A stretch of DNA of 25,989 bases from Cymbomonas tetramitiformis (Eukaryota > Chlorophyta > Pyramimonadophyceae > Pyramimonadales > Pyramimonadaceae). The translations under genes were made by a program, and so were the position numbers. Positions 1 to 11,067 of this stretch are shown here, one piece after another (position 1 is the stretch's first letter; every line of letters starts with the position of its first letter). The notes below the pieces were generated by a model. The model ran no database searches. It had not been told where the DNA came from and saw nothing but the letters and a program-made list of their open reading frames with translations. The stretch is taken from the NCBI GenBank assembly GCA_001247695.2, contig LGRX02035344.1:1-25989 (forward strand). The letters are read 5' to 3'.

Positions 1-101
1 ACCCCCTATGCGTGTGCGCACCCTTCAGCTCTCAACCCACCCCCTATGCGTGTGCGCGCCCTCGAGCTCAACCCACCCCCTATGCGTGTGCGCACCCCCC
101 A
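1..101. repeat. 36-38 bp minisatellite, cut by window start
   Basis: Three units containing CCCCCTATGCGTGTGCGC start at about 1, 39 and 75, separated by short AGCTC/AACCCA linkers. The open frames across it (repeats of HPLCVCAP) come from the tandem repeat and are not taken as a gene. The array probably continues to the left of the window. Confidence 0.85.
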
Positions 102-149
102 CCGCTCATTCTTTGGTTGAGCTAGAGGGTGCAGATGAGCAAGGGGGGC

Positions 150-360
150 CATTCTTTGGTAAAAAGAAACATACCTTTGTAGAAGAGACAGATGATGGAA
201 ACTCGAAAAGTAATTTTCCTACATGGACCACACAAGAACGAAAAGGTTAGAACTCCAAGCCTAAAGAAAAGGAAAGATCGGACGTCCAAACAAAGAGGGT
301 GAACAGAAGATAGAAAGCACACCTTTATTGTGTGGCATCCCGGGTTTTCACCGAGACCTC
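150..360 (+). repeat. 211 bp direct repeat, copy 1
   Basis: This stretch begins CATTCTTTGGTAAAAAGAAA and ends at CCGAGACCTC. It recurs at 444-654 with no gaps and only about eight substitutions. It holds no convincing protein frame. The two copies are separated by 83 bp that contain a smaller repeated GCCTTAACAA motif. Confidence 0.9.
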
Positions 361-443
361 AGCTTGAGCTTTTTCTTCAGGCCCTGAATAAAAGTTCAAT
401 GCCTTAACAAGTTGTTGAGGGCCTTAACAAACAGTTCAAGGAT

Positions 444-654
444 CATTCTTTGGCAAAAAGAAACATACCTTTGTAGAAGAGATAGATGATGGAAACTCGA
501 AACGTAATTTTCCTACATGGAGCACGCAAGAACGAAAAGGTTAGAACTCCAAGCCTAAAGAAAAGGAAAGATCGGACGTCCAAACAAAGAGGGTGAAAAG
601 AAGATAGAAAGCACACCTTTATTGTGTGGCATCCCGGGTTTTAACCGAGACCTC
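444..654 (+). repeat. 211 bp direct repeat, copy 2
   Basis: This is the second copy of the 150-360 repeat, offset by exactly 294 bp and roughly 96% identical by eye. The lack of indels suggests a fairly recent segmental duplication. No terminal inverted repeat or target duplication was seen at its edges. Confidence 0.9.
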
Positions 655-3600
655 CAAACCGCAGTTTGGCGCTCTGTTTGAGCTAATGCCACGTTCGCAA
701 TGCAAACTGAAAAAAACTGTGGTAAAAAAGATAGGGTTGCGAAGAGATCACCCATCTCCTCGAAAGCGTAACCAAATGAAGTGATGAAAATACTTACATG
801 AGGTAGATTTCCGCGAGGAAGACGCCGGTAAAGTCCAAACCGCCGTCAGAATAGCAGTTTTACCGCTATCGAAGGGTCTGCCGATCTGTGAATTTGTGAA
901 GAAGAGAAACTTCGAGTGCAAACGCGTATGATTAAGCGTAGCTAGAAAATTGTCATGTTACCATACAATATAACGGAAATAAAATACAAATCAACTGTTA
1001 GAAGATCGTAGTGCACCATCTCGTCGAAACTTCCCAAAGCCAAAGAGCGTTCCAAGCGCTAGCGTAAAACTCTTCTAGAGTGGCCCACAACAAGGCGTGG
1101 ACATTCTGAAACAAAATATTGTTACCAAATAAAATAAAATACTGCGCTAGAGCTGCTTTAAAATGCCCCAAAGGGGTTATTTCACCGCTTACTTGAAGCG
1201 CGGTCAAGTCCGAAGTGTTTCGAAAATTCAGGGGGCGCTCCACTATAAAGTTAATTTATATATTTTCAAGAGAAAATCTTGTGATGGTTGTATAATTTCA
1301 TGACACTGCCTCTGCCCCCTGAACTTTTCATCGTAAGTAGCCCACCAACTGCCGGAACTACTGGTGCGGAGGAAAAGAGTCAGAGGCAAATAGATAAGCT
1401 AGAGGGAAATTAATGTGCCGATTCCCTGATTAGGATTTGTATAGGTGGCAGCATATGATTGATGCTAGCCGAAACATGGCAGATCCATCAGATATTTGGG
1501 AGGCGCGCCCTGAAAGTATAAGACATGAATTGTAACCCAGTGGAGGCTGTTCTAGCTTGAAGTAATTATTTGGAAGAGCTTTGTCTCACCCTGTTAAAAT
1601 ACTGGTGATCTTTCCTGACATAAAGATATTGCAATTGTCCGATTGTAGCCTTTTTCAGGGGGGCTCTGGCCTCACAAATACCCGAAAAGCAGGTCTACTA
1701 GGGGGAGGACTTATCGTTCAGCAAAGGAATGGTGTCGGTTGCACCGATGTTTCGATCTATATGTGTTTCGTAAAGATCGCGGCAAATCCAGCCAGTATAT
1801 CGATCGATACGCACTATGTGCGCGTTTTCATCGACATATCGGTTTCGGGGCGTCATCGCATTGCATGTGTTATGTTTTGTACATTGAAATGTGCATACAC
1901 ATGAGAGGTATCGATATACAACGTATGTGTCATTGTTTCCGAATATCGATTTATTTTTTTGATTATCGAAATCGAACGATATGCAATTCTGCAACCGATA
2001 TCCTACCCTGCTATCAGCAGAGGCATTTTGAACACATATGGGCGAGGGATAGATGTGCATGATGACGGCTGTGAGTTATTTTGCAAACCGGCCAATTCTC
2101 ATCCACGCATATCTATACGTGAAGGTGTTTGCCCACTTGACCGATGAAAAACGTATTGCTGACGCCGATGTACCGCGAGAGGGATCTGCCGCGACCTGCT
2201 CTCACTGAGATTCATACACACGCCCCATTGAACGATCGAGGTCGGAAAGTTGACGAAAACCCTCCTTTCGACGGATCGTTGAACGAGGGGGCGAAGCGCA
2301 GCTGTTATACCGACTCCGACCATCGGCCTCGAGACCGCACGCACGTCGGTGGGCTTTGAAGGTATTTGATATCTGCGACCCTTATCGTCGTTACCACTGA
2401 ATAAAATGAACTGGGACTAAATATCAAGTATTCTACATGCATAATCCCGTTCATACCCCATGGATATTGGCCAGACGAGGAACTGTACGTATTACCAGGA
2501 GGCGGTCATTACTCTGATGCAGCGACCCTTTCCATTGAGATGGGGCGGACGCAAAGTATACGGTAGGCAGCCCTTACCATCGGCGTAATCACACATATAA
2601 TTATCCATTACATGTATGGTATTGGACGGGGGCAGTTTTAGGAAAACAAGTCCCCCGCCCCCTCGCTCTCCAAGTCTCCCTAAGCCGGGTCCCTATCGGG
2701 AACTAGTTCATGTCGACATATATACTTGAGGTGTGCATGCAGCTTGTGAGAGAAATTTTCGATGCCTGAACGCCACGGTGAGATGACATGACCCGATTTC
2801 CGATGCACTAATTTTAATGCGCTAACTTGTTGCAATATCAGATGTTCCACACGATAATGGGATGTCCCAACAATAAACCATATAATGAATACAGGCATGC
2901 ACGCGGGGACGCGTGCGAGTATATGGTGTGATGCTTTTGGTATTTATTTTTCACACAGATAGAATGTCTTGGAGGGTGCACAGCGATGTCTTGGGGGGTG
3001 ATGGGGGTTGTTTTATTGGGGGATGCCGGAGTTTGCAATGGAGGATGTTTAAGGATGTTTTCGAGGATCGTCTATCGGGGGAGCCACTCCATCACAGCAC
3101 CCGGTGGTTCGCCAATGCCAATTGCTGTTGGCACTGCTGAAAAACTTTGCTTTTAATACCCTTTGGGGGAGTACGCACAAGTGGTACAACATCACTTTGG
3201 TCTTCACCAAGGTCAATCTATGAATTACCCGCCCTGTAATATATGTTATTTGGAGCAATTTTCCTGTATCTTGGCACCAGTGTTTCCCATCAAGCATTAA
3301 TTGCACTATCACAGTTACAGCTCACTGGAAGTCCCTGCTACACGATGGCCTCAGCCTACATCCCGACAATATATACCATATGATCAAAGATGCTGAATAA
3401 AAACTCTTTGTGCTGGCAAATAATTCTTCATTGGGCGACCTTCTCTTGTTCTTTGATGGAACACAATGCAAAGCCGCAACCAGGATATCAAGAGACACAT
3501 AAATTAGGTAAAAAAGGTCCCATCCGTCTTCAATCATAACAACTTAGATACACCGCACAATCAACATGCCCCAAAGCGGATCCGGGATAAACATCCTATC

Positions 3601-4080
3601 ACCAGTTGGTTGACAAGGAGATGATTTAGCCTCTGGCATTTCCTGTTGCTGAAAGCAGAGCATCAACCTGTAACTCATCTCAAGCATGCACGTTCTTGGC
3701 TTGGTCTCTTTCCATAACAACCAAACATGGAATCATGGAGCTTTCAACCGCAGAGTTTTTTTGATTCGCCCATCATACTGAAACTTGCGTGTTGAACTAG
3801 TCACTGGACTACTCGGCAGGCTGTAGTGTGCCCTGCAGGCATCCATTCAGTCACATACCATCAGGATGCGTGTCGTATGCCACTTGCTACTGAGTGCCAA
3901 GCACACACATATGCGCTTGTAGAAAGCAACGCCTTGACAATGCTGGTAACTGAGCACTCCTCATTACCATTTCCAGAGAAGTCGAGGAAAGCCAAGCTTA
4001 GTGCTGTCCCAAACTTCTCCTTGGAACAATCATCAAAGGAATGGAACTTTCCATAATTCAATCATGGTCATCATTCACGA
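655..4080. other. Gene-poor stretch, nothing recognised
   Basis: No coding frame longer than about 120 codons, no recognisable domain, no tRNA or rRNA and no clear transposon end was found. Short open frames on both strands overlap each other and lack a family signature. The piece at 1739-2062 is unusually rich in ATCG/CGAT and is described as a finding. Minus-strand frames around 3050-3540 and 3860-4060 could be decayed transposon or exon fragments, but I could not assign them. Confidence 0.5.
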
Positions 4081-4619
4081 GGAAGGGGAGCACGGTCACT
4101 GTCATTCAGAGGTAAGTTTTCATTTGAGCCGCTCGTTCGAAATGTCAGAATGGTTGTCAAGGGACCCAGCACTATCAGATCGAGAGTCAGAATCCCCGCA
4201 TGACTGGGAACCTATCTCAGGCTCTGCTTATCCATACTTCCCAGCATAAGTGAATCACAGGCCCAATTGGAGCACGGCTTCAAAGAGTGAATGTATCATC
4301 TCACTTATGCTCTCAACTTCTACTTTAGTAAATAACGAGGGGTCAACAAGCTGATCTACCTTGGGCAGTGCAAGGATAAATAAGCATCAAAGGATTGAGC
4401 CCCATCACTGAAAGTGTTAGGTTTCAATCGAGTTTGCTTCAAATACCAACAGTCAATGCATTTCTCTGCATTCCAAAGAGAGCTTGCTTGCTGCAATTCG
4501 AGCCCCTAATTTCTGAACCGATAGTGGGAGTGCAACACTGATAACAAAGCATCCTGAGCGCAATTTATATCAGTCCCGCAAGGGAACAGATGTAAGTTTC
4601 AAAGAGGGCACACACTGAC

Positions 4620-4782
4620 CTGGACTGCCGGAGTCGAGGCATAGTCAGCCATATCCGATCCTTTGTAGTCCTGCTATTCTCTGAACCACCATGGATTTCG
4701 TCCTCGCTCTCCGAGTCAGAGCTCAAGTTGACTTCCGAGGGGTCTGTGTATGGTTGCCGAGGGGCCGGATCGTCATCGTCCT
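4620..4782 (-). CDS. Probable downstream acidic exon of the EF-hand/coiled-coil gene
   Basis: On the minus strand a clean acceptor (TTGCAACAG) precedes 4782 and a donor (CCAG|GTCAGT) follows 4620. Reading from the acceptor with one base carried over gives an acidic, Ser-rich peptide that begins EDDDDPAPRQPY and contains SSDSESEDEIH. The exon starts in phase 1, the same phase in which the exon ending at 6463 stops, so the two can be spliced directly. It ends in phase 2. The implied intron of about 1.7 kb is much longer than the others in the gene, so an intermediate exon may be missing. Acidic composition and splice sites are seen. Membership in the same gene is inferred. Confidence 0.45.
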
Positions 4783-4859
4783 CTGTTGCAATCACCACAA
4801 CACACACGGCCATTTGAGTACACATCCTTCAGGCACAAATAACATGCATTAGGATTCAA

Positions 4860-6462
4860 CAGCAGAGGACGTCTATGACACAGTCATAGCCCAATGCAGC
4901 CTGCGGCACCAGACTGTTACATGAAGTAGAAATTGAAATGCGAGTAAGATGACAGGTACCATAGCCCTAGCCCTGTTGCAGAAGCTGAGGACATGTGTAA
5001 TAACAGCCCCAGATTGTCAATCCGTAATATGTGTAATTGTAAGGCAGATGCATCCAGGGGACATTACAGTGGTGCTTGGATCTTGGGCAATAGGCGCGGT
5101 GTCCTTTGGTCGCAGGTCTCCCCGACTACAACGGAGCATACAACAGCAGCTGACAACGCAGGTAGTGAGTGGCTGAGGGGAGATAGGAACTCGAGGGTGA
5201 GCACCAGCGCTCCCCCCAAAAAGGAAAAAGGCCACAGAGAGCAACCACAGCCACGCCCCAACCTATCCTCATACAAAAGAAGAGGCAAAATAGACAGATC
5301 CGCCCTATGCGTTAAGCAGGTGCATTGGCATGAATCCACTGTGAGTAAACGTGTGATGTACTGACACCCGGGTATGGTATTGAGGAGTGAGCATGGTCTC
5401 CTGGCATGCCCCTCGGCAGCTCACGTAGTGTGCACCACAAGTAATGAAAGTAGGGTATGAACAATTGAGGGAGAATAAAACGAAACCAAAGGTGGGCGCT
5501 GTCGTGCTGCCTACCAAAGCAAGAAAGAGGGAGAAGCAGTCTGGACTGCAATGCCGACAAAAGAGGGACCCACACCCAGAGGTCCCACAGGAACAGCCGC
5601 AACCCACCACCCAACTCTACAAAGCAGACATCCCGGCTCACAACGAGGCTCCCGACTTCAGAGAAGCCGCCCCTTGTTGAAAGTCTACAAACACAGGTCG
5701 CCCAGCTAATGTCCACAACTCGCGATGCCCCTTCAAAGAGAAGGCCGGTGCCACACTAATCTGATTTGCCTGCAAAGCGACATTTTCTGTAAGAAAAGTC
5801 ACGCCCTACCACCCACCATTTGGCGTAAGGCACGCCAGCTGCAGGCAACCTACCAACACCCCGGGGAATGAAAGAAGCGTGTTAGCAGAGCAGGGTGGGG
5901 GTCTGACATAGTCCCACCCCACACTGAACAGACGACAACATGCATGATCAAGTGACGATGCACTACCACCCGGGCGATGCGCACTTCCTGCGCCAACTGA
6001 GTGAGTGTGGGGCAGCTAGGAGCTCTGCCGCCACAGCGCCGCACGTCCCTGTCTGGAGTTTGCAGATCCCCATATGGGCTTAGCAACCAGGGCGGTGAGA
6101 AGCAGCAGTGCGGCAGATCACAACAGCATCCTGGCAAAAGGAGCATGGCTCGGGAAGCTGGGAGGGTGAGTGCAGGACGACTCTGGCGAGGAGATCTCAG
6201 AGGACTCGAGCCATTCATCTCTACAGAGCTCCGGACGTTCCGGATAAATGTGCCGATTTGCGTGCCGAAGCCCAAGCCGGAATAGACAGGAGCGCACATG
6301 AATATTAGAGTCTCAGCATACACCCACACACCTTGCTAAGCGACGTCAGCTGCTCACACTTTACGCAGTTCACACCTCACCAAGCACCCGTCGGAAAGCC
6401 ACGGGCTATGCACAATACTATTTGTGAAGCGCTCGCGTTGCGGCACTTTTAGCGCAGCTCAC
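4860..6462. other. Large intron or intergenic stretch, nothing firm
   Basis: Open frames on both strands in this stretch overlap one another and show no domain. If the exon at 4620-4782 belongs to the gene on its right, this is one long intron. A small acidic minus-strand frame near 6160-6215 (DEWLESSEISSPESS) could be an extra exon, but I found no good donor for it. Confidence 0.4.
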
Positions 6463-6592
6463 CTGAGCCAGATGGCGTGTGCAGCATATCTTCAACATCC
6501 ATAGACTGCTGAAAGCTTTCCTGAACATCAGCGGGATGCCCACAGCACTGTGAGCACTTTGTGTTCACGACATCCATAAAAGGGTCCACCAC
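6463..6592 (-). CDS. Exon 5: Cys-rich short exon
   Basis: The exon is 130 nt, from acceptor CTGTCTGAG (6593) to a strong donor GCTCAG|GTGAGC. It starts in phase 0 and ends in phase 1. The peptide includes NTKCSQCCGHPADVQ, with a CxxCC-x-H cluster that could bind a metal, and ends MDVEDMLHTPSGS. It echoes the CxxC at the start of exon 4 (RCHGCP). Confidence 0.6.
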
Positions 6593-9500
6593 CTCAGACA
6601 GTGAGATAATGCGGAGTTGCAATGAGAACAGTAATTGGTCACAGCCGAATCCTATCCAAGCTTCACGTGTAACCTGTCTGGTATGTCATTGCAACACGCT
6701 CAGATGCACTGCCAACTGGTGTAAGTACCTGCAATCCGGTTGCCACCAGGGAGGCACTTGCATTCGGTTTTATTGTTGACATCCTTCGGGACGCAGGGCC
6801 TGAGCCCGAGTTGAATTGAGACACCCGTCTGGATTGGACTTCGGGGCGAGCACCAGGCGGCGCTCCTCCTGATTCCGCAGCTAAAGTAGGTTTTAAGGCG
6901 GACATCCTTCTGGCCGCGGGCAATGCTGATGGGGGGCGGCCAGGGGGTGCTACACCCCCAATCAAATCACCCATTTGCAAAGGTATGGCAAAGTTAGGAT
7001 TAATGCCCACTTCGTCCTGCATCACGGAAGAAACGATCCGGGCAACTATCTTGGCAAGCCGTTCGTCTCCTTCCTCGGTCTGCTGCAGTACTCTCGCAAC
7101 CTGCTTCGTTGGGCAACCATGACACCTCTGAGCTTTACCACTTTCCTTGAAAGTACGACAGCACAAGGCAGCAAGAAAACAGTCCGAAAAGGGAAACTTT
7201 ACCCGTCACAGAGGATCAAAGAAGACGACACAGAAGACACTGTATCCCTCCAACTAAAAGGCAACACTCCAGCTCCAAAACTCTCCTGTTAAATAAAATT
7301 TCCCAGATACTACGATGCTCAAGGGAAAAATTGCACTTACCTGAAGTGACACTTCGTCAAGCCACTCCGCCCTGTCCTGTGTACTGGCCAAAATTTCGCC
7401 TCTCTCGTCGCGGTCTTCCGCCAGCTGCTGCCCAATAGAATACAACTGATGTTTCATGTCATCTAACGTGTCCTTGTTGTCTGCTTTCTCCTTCAGCGCA
7501 ACAATGGTATTACGATCCACGGCCAGCTGCAGTTTTACAGCATCAACGTCGGCTTGACGATCCATGATAGTGAGTTGTTGTTTCGCAACTTGCTTCTCTA
7601 AGTCGACACAGAGATCATGTTTCTGGTCGAGGCTGTTCTCCAGCTTCTCATTTTCTGCTGCTATTGTTGCGAGCTTCAACTGCAGTTCCGATATCTTTTG
7701 TTTCGAGAACACCAACTCCTCACGTTCCTCTGCGAGGACTTTGTCTTTCTTCTTAATCTGCTTTTCCAGCTGAGTGATTCGTTGGAGATCCTCCATAATC
7801 TCTGCTTGCTGCTGTGCCTCGATTTCTTTTTCGTGCGAGAGCTGTCCATCCTTCTCAGCCACCATAATCTCGGTTTCAGCAAGCTGAGATTGGGAAGCCT
7901 CAAGCTCTGTCTGTGACTGGTTCAACAGTTGCCCTGTATTTGATAGGTCTTCCTGCAGGGCTTGCTTATGTTCCGTCTCCTGCCGCAGGGCCTCCTGCAG
8001 AGCCTCTTGTTTTTCCAAGGAGTCTTGTTCGACATGCTCTATTTGAGTCGACAGCTGTGTCACTGTTTCGGAAAGCTCGGCCTCTTTCTCTGCATGCTCA
8101 ACCAGTAGGGCTTCCTTAGCTGACAACACGTCGGAGGTTGCAGTCAGCTCGTCTTCTTTCGCTGATAAAACGGTCTTCAACTCTTCACGTTCAGCAATCG
8201 CGGCTACCAAGGACTGCTGTAGTTCGTCCGAAGACATGGCGCTCGCTTCCTTCGTCCTTGAGAGCTCTTCCTCTGTCAGCTGTTGCATCTCCTCCAAACT
8301 TGAAAGGGATGTCTGGGAATTCTGAAGCTGTTCCAGCGCTTCCTGTAATTTATCTGTTAGGCTCGCGATCTGCATATCCCGCTGGCCAAGTTCCTCCACT
8401 AATATGCCCACCTCTGTGTTCAGCCTATTCACGATACCGTTGAGATACGCGTTCTTCCAACGAGCGACTCCTGCTTTCATCAGGATGTCCCCTCTGATTT
8501 CTACGACATTTTGATCGGATACCTATGAGAAAAAGCTTCCCAAGTTAGAAAAAGAAAAGGGTGTGAAAACAACTTCAGTCCATCTAGAAAAATAAATAGA
8601 TAAAGACAACTGGAGCTTCAAATTCTTGCGCTGGGGCAAGAAGCACCTGGGACTCCAGCTGCTCCGCTCTCTTCTGCGCCTGGGAGAGTTGCTCTTTTAG
8701 AGTCTCCACCTCCGTTTCTGCCATTATAGCTTCTTCCTCGGCAGCTGCCAGGTTGCTTTGTGACTCCTGGAGCGCGGTTCTAAGCTCGGCCACCGTGCTT
8801 TCGAGCGGGTTCGTGCCATCCGCTTGTGATTCTGGTGCAGTATAAGCACGGCCTGTCAATCTGTCGAACTTCTGCTGCAGCGCGTGCTGCTCTTCTTCGG
8901 ACTTCGGAGGTTTTGGAGTTGCCTGCACAAGGTTCACGGAGAAGTGAAAATCACCGGTTTCCCTGGAAGACTCCTATCGATAGCACGAGCAACGAGTGAC
9001 TGAATCTAATATTCTCCTCAAAGGTTTCGTGCAAGAGTAGCAACCAGTTCCTCTGTCACTTTAAACCCACTCTCCCACACGTTTTCAAGGGGAACTTCCA
9101 AGTTGCAAAAGCTTCACACCAATTGGCATGAAGACACCGACCGAAGCTTCCTTCCACCCTGTGACATTTTCATACAAAACTAAAGCGCTGCCTGGGTCCA
9201 ACGCAAGAGAGACCAATACGTACACACTTGCACGGCACGCATGACAGCCAAGGCTTCGAAATCTGAGACCCACCGATTCTTGCAGTGGGGAGCCAATCAC
9301 ACTGCTCCTCCGGGTCTTAATTTGATAGCCACGCAGCCATTCCATGTATGATACCGTGCCTTCGTTGGTTTGATCCAAATGGACCCAAATATCAGCCGAA
9401 ACTGTTTCGACGACACCTTCCAGATAACCTCGAATAGCATCCTCTAAAATCGGCTCGTGCTCCTCAAGAAAATGAGAGGACGAATCACCATACAGCATCA

Positions 9501-9825
9501 GGAAAAGTAAATCCTCGTCGGACAACCAGGCAGTACCGCTCACAGTAGCTCGTCGCTTAGGAGCCGAGTGCTTATAGCCTGTGGTGAGATATTCCTGCAA
9601 TAAATCGTGTGAGAGTAATTCAGTCGGGGATTGTTTTTGTAGGCGGAACCAGCACGAGCTTGCGGCCGCGTCAACGATAAGAAGAAGGTGCGCGGCGAGT
9701 TTCTCATTCGTGATTGAGCGGGTATTATCGGTGTCGATAGCCGAAAAAGCGCTCGCCGCGCTACCGCCCACGTTGATGGCGTACTGAAGAAGAGTTTGAC
9801 TCAGAAGTGAGTTGTCGTCCCCCAT
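6463..9825 (-). CDS. EF-hand and coiled-coil protein gene, at least five exons
   Basis: This is a spliced minus-strand gene. Proposed exons are 9825-9274, 8922-8647 (or to 8611), 8522-7341, 7145-6729 and 6592-6463. All internal junctions are phase 0 with GT-AG introns of about 351, 89-125, 195 and 136 nt. The donor at 7340 (CAG|GTAAGT) and the one at 6462 (CAG|GTGAGC) are near-consensus. The start ATG at 9825 is the first in its frame. The protein has two EF-hand-like segments, about 490 residues of mostly coiled coil, a Ser/Pro-rich tail with RRxS motifs and a Cys-rich segment. The architecture suggests a calcium-responsive scaffold, perhaps cytoskeletal or ciliary. That is inference, because I recognise no named orthologue. 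The last exon ends in phase 1, so the gene continues leftward. The GT donor of exon 2 is ambiguous. Confidence 0.75.
6729..7145 (-). CDS. Exon 4: Ser/Pro-rich segment with repeated RRxS motifs
   Basis: The exon is 139 codons, from acceptor CTTTCAAG (7146) to donor CAG|GTACTT (6728). It opens with ESGKAQRCHGCPTKQVARVL, including a CxxC pair, then a helical stretch, then a low-complexity part with three RRxS motifs: RRMSALKP, RRVSQFNS and RRMSTIKP. The first and third look like an internal duplication. RRxS is the classical consensus for cAMP-dependent and related basophilic kinases, so regulation by phosphorylation is possible but untested. Confidence 0.65.
7341..8522 (-). CDS. Exon 3: long coiled coil
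   Basis: The exon is 394 codons between acceptor TTTTTCTCATAG (8523) and the consensus donor CAG|GTAAGT (7340). The open frame carries codons upstream of its first ATG (VSDQNVVEIRGDIL), which supports splicing instead of a start at 8480. From about residue 35 to the end it is almost entirely Glu, Gln, Lys, Leu and Ser in heptad-like order, for example EALEQLQNSQTSLSSLEEMQ and QLEKQIKKKDKVLAEEREEL. This is typical of an extended coiled-coil rod. No motor or kinase motif is visible. Antisense frames at 7617-8443 are shadows of it. Confidence 0.8.
8647..8922 (-). CDS. Exon 2: short coiled coil
   Basis: The acceptor TTGTGCAG precedes 8922, and the frame opens ATPKPPKSEEEQ. After a variable linker comes a heptad-like stretch (ESTVAELRTALQESQSNLAA) continuing to EQLESQ. 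The donor at 8646 (CAG|GTGCTT) is preferred. A second phase-0 donor at 8610 (CCA|GTTGTC) would add 12 codons. Both keep the frame into exon 3. Confidence 0.65.
9274..9825 (-). CDS. Exon 1: EF-hand-like N terminus
   Basis: The exon holds 184 codons from ATG (9825) to a donor TCG|GTGGGT. Residues 31-42 (DTDNTRSITNEK) form a degenerate EF-hand loop: the Gly at position 6 is Arg, and the acidic residue sits at 11 instead of 12. Residues 151-162 (DQTNEGTVSYME) fit the DxTxEGxVxxxE loop well. Two basophilic kinase-type motifs, RRAT near residue 91 and RRSS near 172, lie on either side of the second EF-hand region. In-frame sequence upstream to 9858 contains no ATG. Calcium binding is inferred from the second loop only. 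Confidence 0.75.
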
Positions 9826-10643
9826 AGCTGTTGGCTGAGAAAAGCTGATTCCTAACACCCAGCCACATTACCCGTTCCAGGCTGATCATCAAGGAAGGCA
9901 GCTTCATTCTTAACAGCTACCTCGACCAAATTCATGTGTCCAGTTTCCTCCGACCGAGACGTCTCCTGTGAATTCATGTGCACGCGAATATAGGAAGGCA
10001 TGTGCACGCGAATATAGGCAAAAACATAAAAATCGACGCCACTGGACTTTAAGTAGACGAAATTCTCAACCCTAAAGATAAAATATAAGTTATCAATCTG
10101 CTGTCTTGATAGAAGGGATATGCTTCATACCCCAATCATAGGAAAGCGTGTCCAATTTGGACAAACAGGTTTAAAATAGGGAACCTCTTAAAGCTGAGCT
10201 ATCTTTCCAGCCAAACCCATACAAATAAAACATTGCGTGATGAAATCACAAGCAAATCCTGCCCCCAGAAATATGCACTTCTACGCCCAAAGCTTCAAAG
10301 CTGTGATTTCTGTAGGGTGACCGACACCGGACGCGACTTTTGCGATACTCTTCTCGGATTGCTCCAGGCCGTTTTTGAATCAGGAGATAAAGGGATGCTA
10401 CCTGAAGTATCACCAACACGGTTCGCGAAAATGGAAAATCGACACTATTTTCAGGGGCCGCACGCGAGTGGCTGACCGCTGCAAGTTGTGCGTGCCGTGA
10501 AAGGGAAAATATAACTCGTCTCGAGCCCCCGTACCGAAATGGAAGCTAGGGATTTAAACAAACAGCTTTCGTATGAATACTGGGAGTGCGGTAGGAGTGA
10601 TTTTTTACGACACGCAGTCCTCACGAAAAAGTTTGTTGGAACG
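9826..10643. other. Upstream region of the EF-hand gene, no gene seen
   Basis: This stretch separates the start of the minus-strand gene from the left target-repeat copy and should hold its promoter. No clear TATA box was identified. It contains a 24 bp tandem duplication at 9975-10018 (CATGTGCACGCGAATATAGG twice). Short open frames at 10233-10475 and 10539-10745 show no family features, and the second runs into a repeat also found at 21,204. Confidence 0.5.
9975..10018. repeat. 24 bp tandem duplication upstream of the EF-hand gene
   Basis: CATGTGCACGCGAATATAGG occurs at 9975-9994 and again at 9999-10018, with an AAGG linker. The palindromic TGTGCACG core could be a transcription-factor site, about 150 bp upstream of the start codon. 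Function is inferred from position only. Confidence 0.6.
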
Positions 10644-10808
10644 CGAACATTGCGAAATGGTTCCGGAATATGTCGGTTATTCGCAGAAAAGCAAAACTTA
10701 CCAGTGTCACTGTATAGTAATAGTACAGTACTGATGGTTTTCTGATCAGTGTAGTATGACAGGCAGTATGACTGTCATACGGAGCAGATCTGAAAACTGA
10801 GGTTTTCT
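10644..10808. repeat. Target repeat segment X, copy 1 (left flank of the YR element)
   Basis: These 165 bp are identical to 21,204-21,368, from CGAACATTGCGAAATGG to the core GTTTTCT. Here the core is followed by the element end (AATCAGCTACGG). In the second copy it is followed by the target sequence GATCAGTCGGAGG. Segment X contains GTTTTCTGATCAG-like and TATGACTGTCATA-like inverted modules resembling, in opposite orientation, those at the element's own end. Confidence 0.9.
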
Positions 10809-10843
10809 AATCAGCTACGGCTCAGAGAGCCCTAAGGCGGGTA
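10809..10843 (-). repeat. B2 repeat (outer 3' end of YR element), first part
   Basis: These 35 bp begin AATCAGCTACGGCTCAGAGA and end GGCGGGTA. They are identical to 14,084-14,118. The remaining 22 bp of B2 lie at 13,414-13,435, displaced by the pogo-like insertion at the TA. Joined across that insertion, B2 matches B1 (14,084-14,140) over all 57 bp. Confidence 0.9.
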
Positions 10844-10852
10844 CCTCGTTAT

Positions 10853-11067
10853 TTGGTAAAATGCAACAGAAAAAGAAAGAAATAGTCATAGCTCCGCGGG
10901 TAATGATCGGATCGGGGCAAGCCAAGTATCGAATCGCATGCGGAGGACCTACCGAATCGGGTCATATGGTTAGATTTGGTCCAAACGCACCAAAAATCAC
11001 ACTGTATGGGGTACAGTAGGCAGGGGTAAGACCACCCCTGGAAATCCCACGTTGGTAAAATGCAACA
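10853..11067. repeat. Sub-terminal repeats of the pogo-like element
   Basis: TTGGTAAAATGCAACA occurs at 10,853-10,868 and 11,052-11,067. The sequence after each copy is loosely alike (CATAGCTC versus CATAACTC), suggesting an old duplication of about 200 bp of the end. These are likely transposase-binding sites. That role is inferred from family habit. Confidence 0.55.

Noticed and set aside
3049..4061. PiggyBac-type or other transposase remnants on the minus strand
   Set aside because: The short frames looked vaguely transposase-like, but no catalytic motif, ordered domain or terminal repeat could be shown.
5850..6329. 159-codon minus-strand frame
   Set aside because: It is Pro/Cys/Leu-rich without a domain, and overlapping frames on the other strand are equally open. 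At most a small acidic exon might lie inside in another frame.
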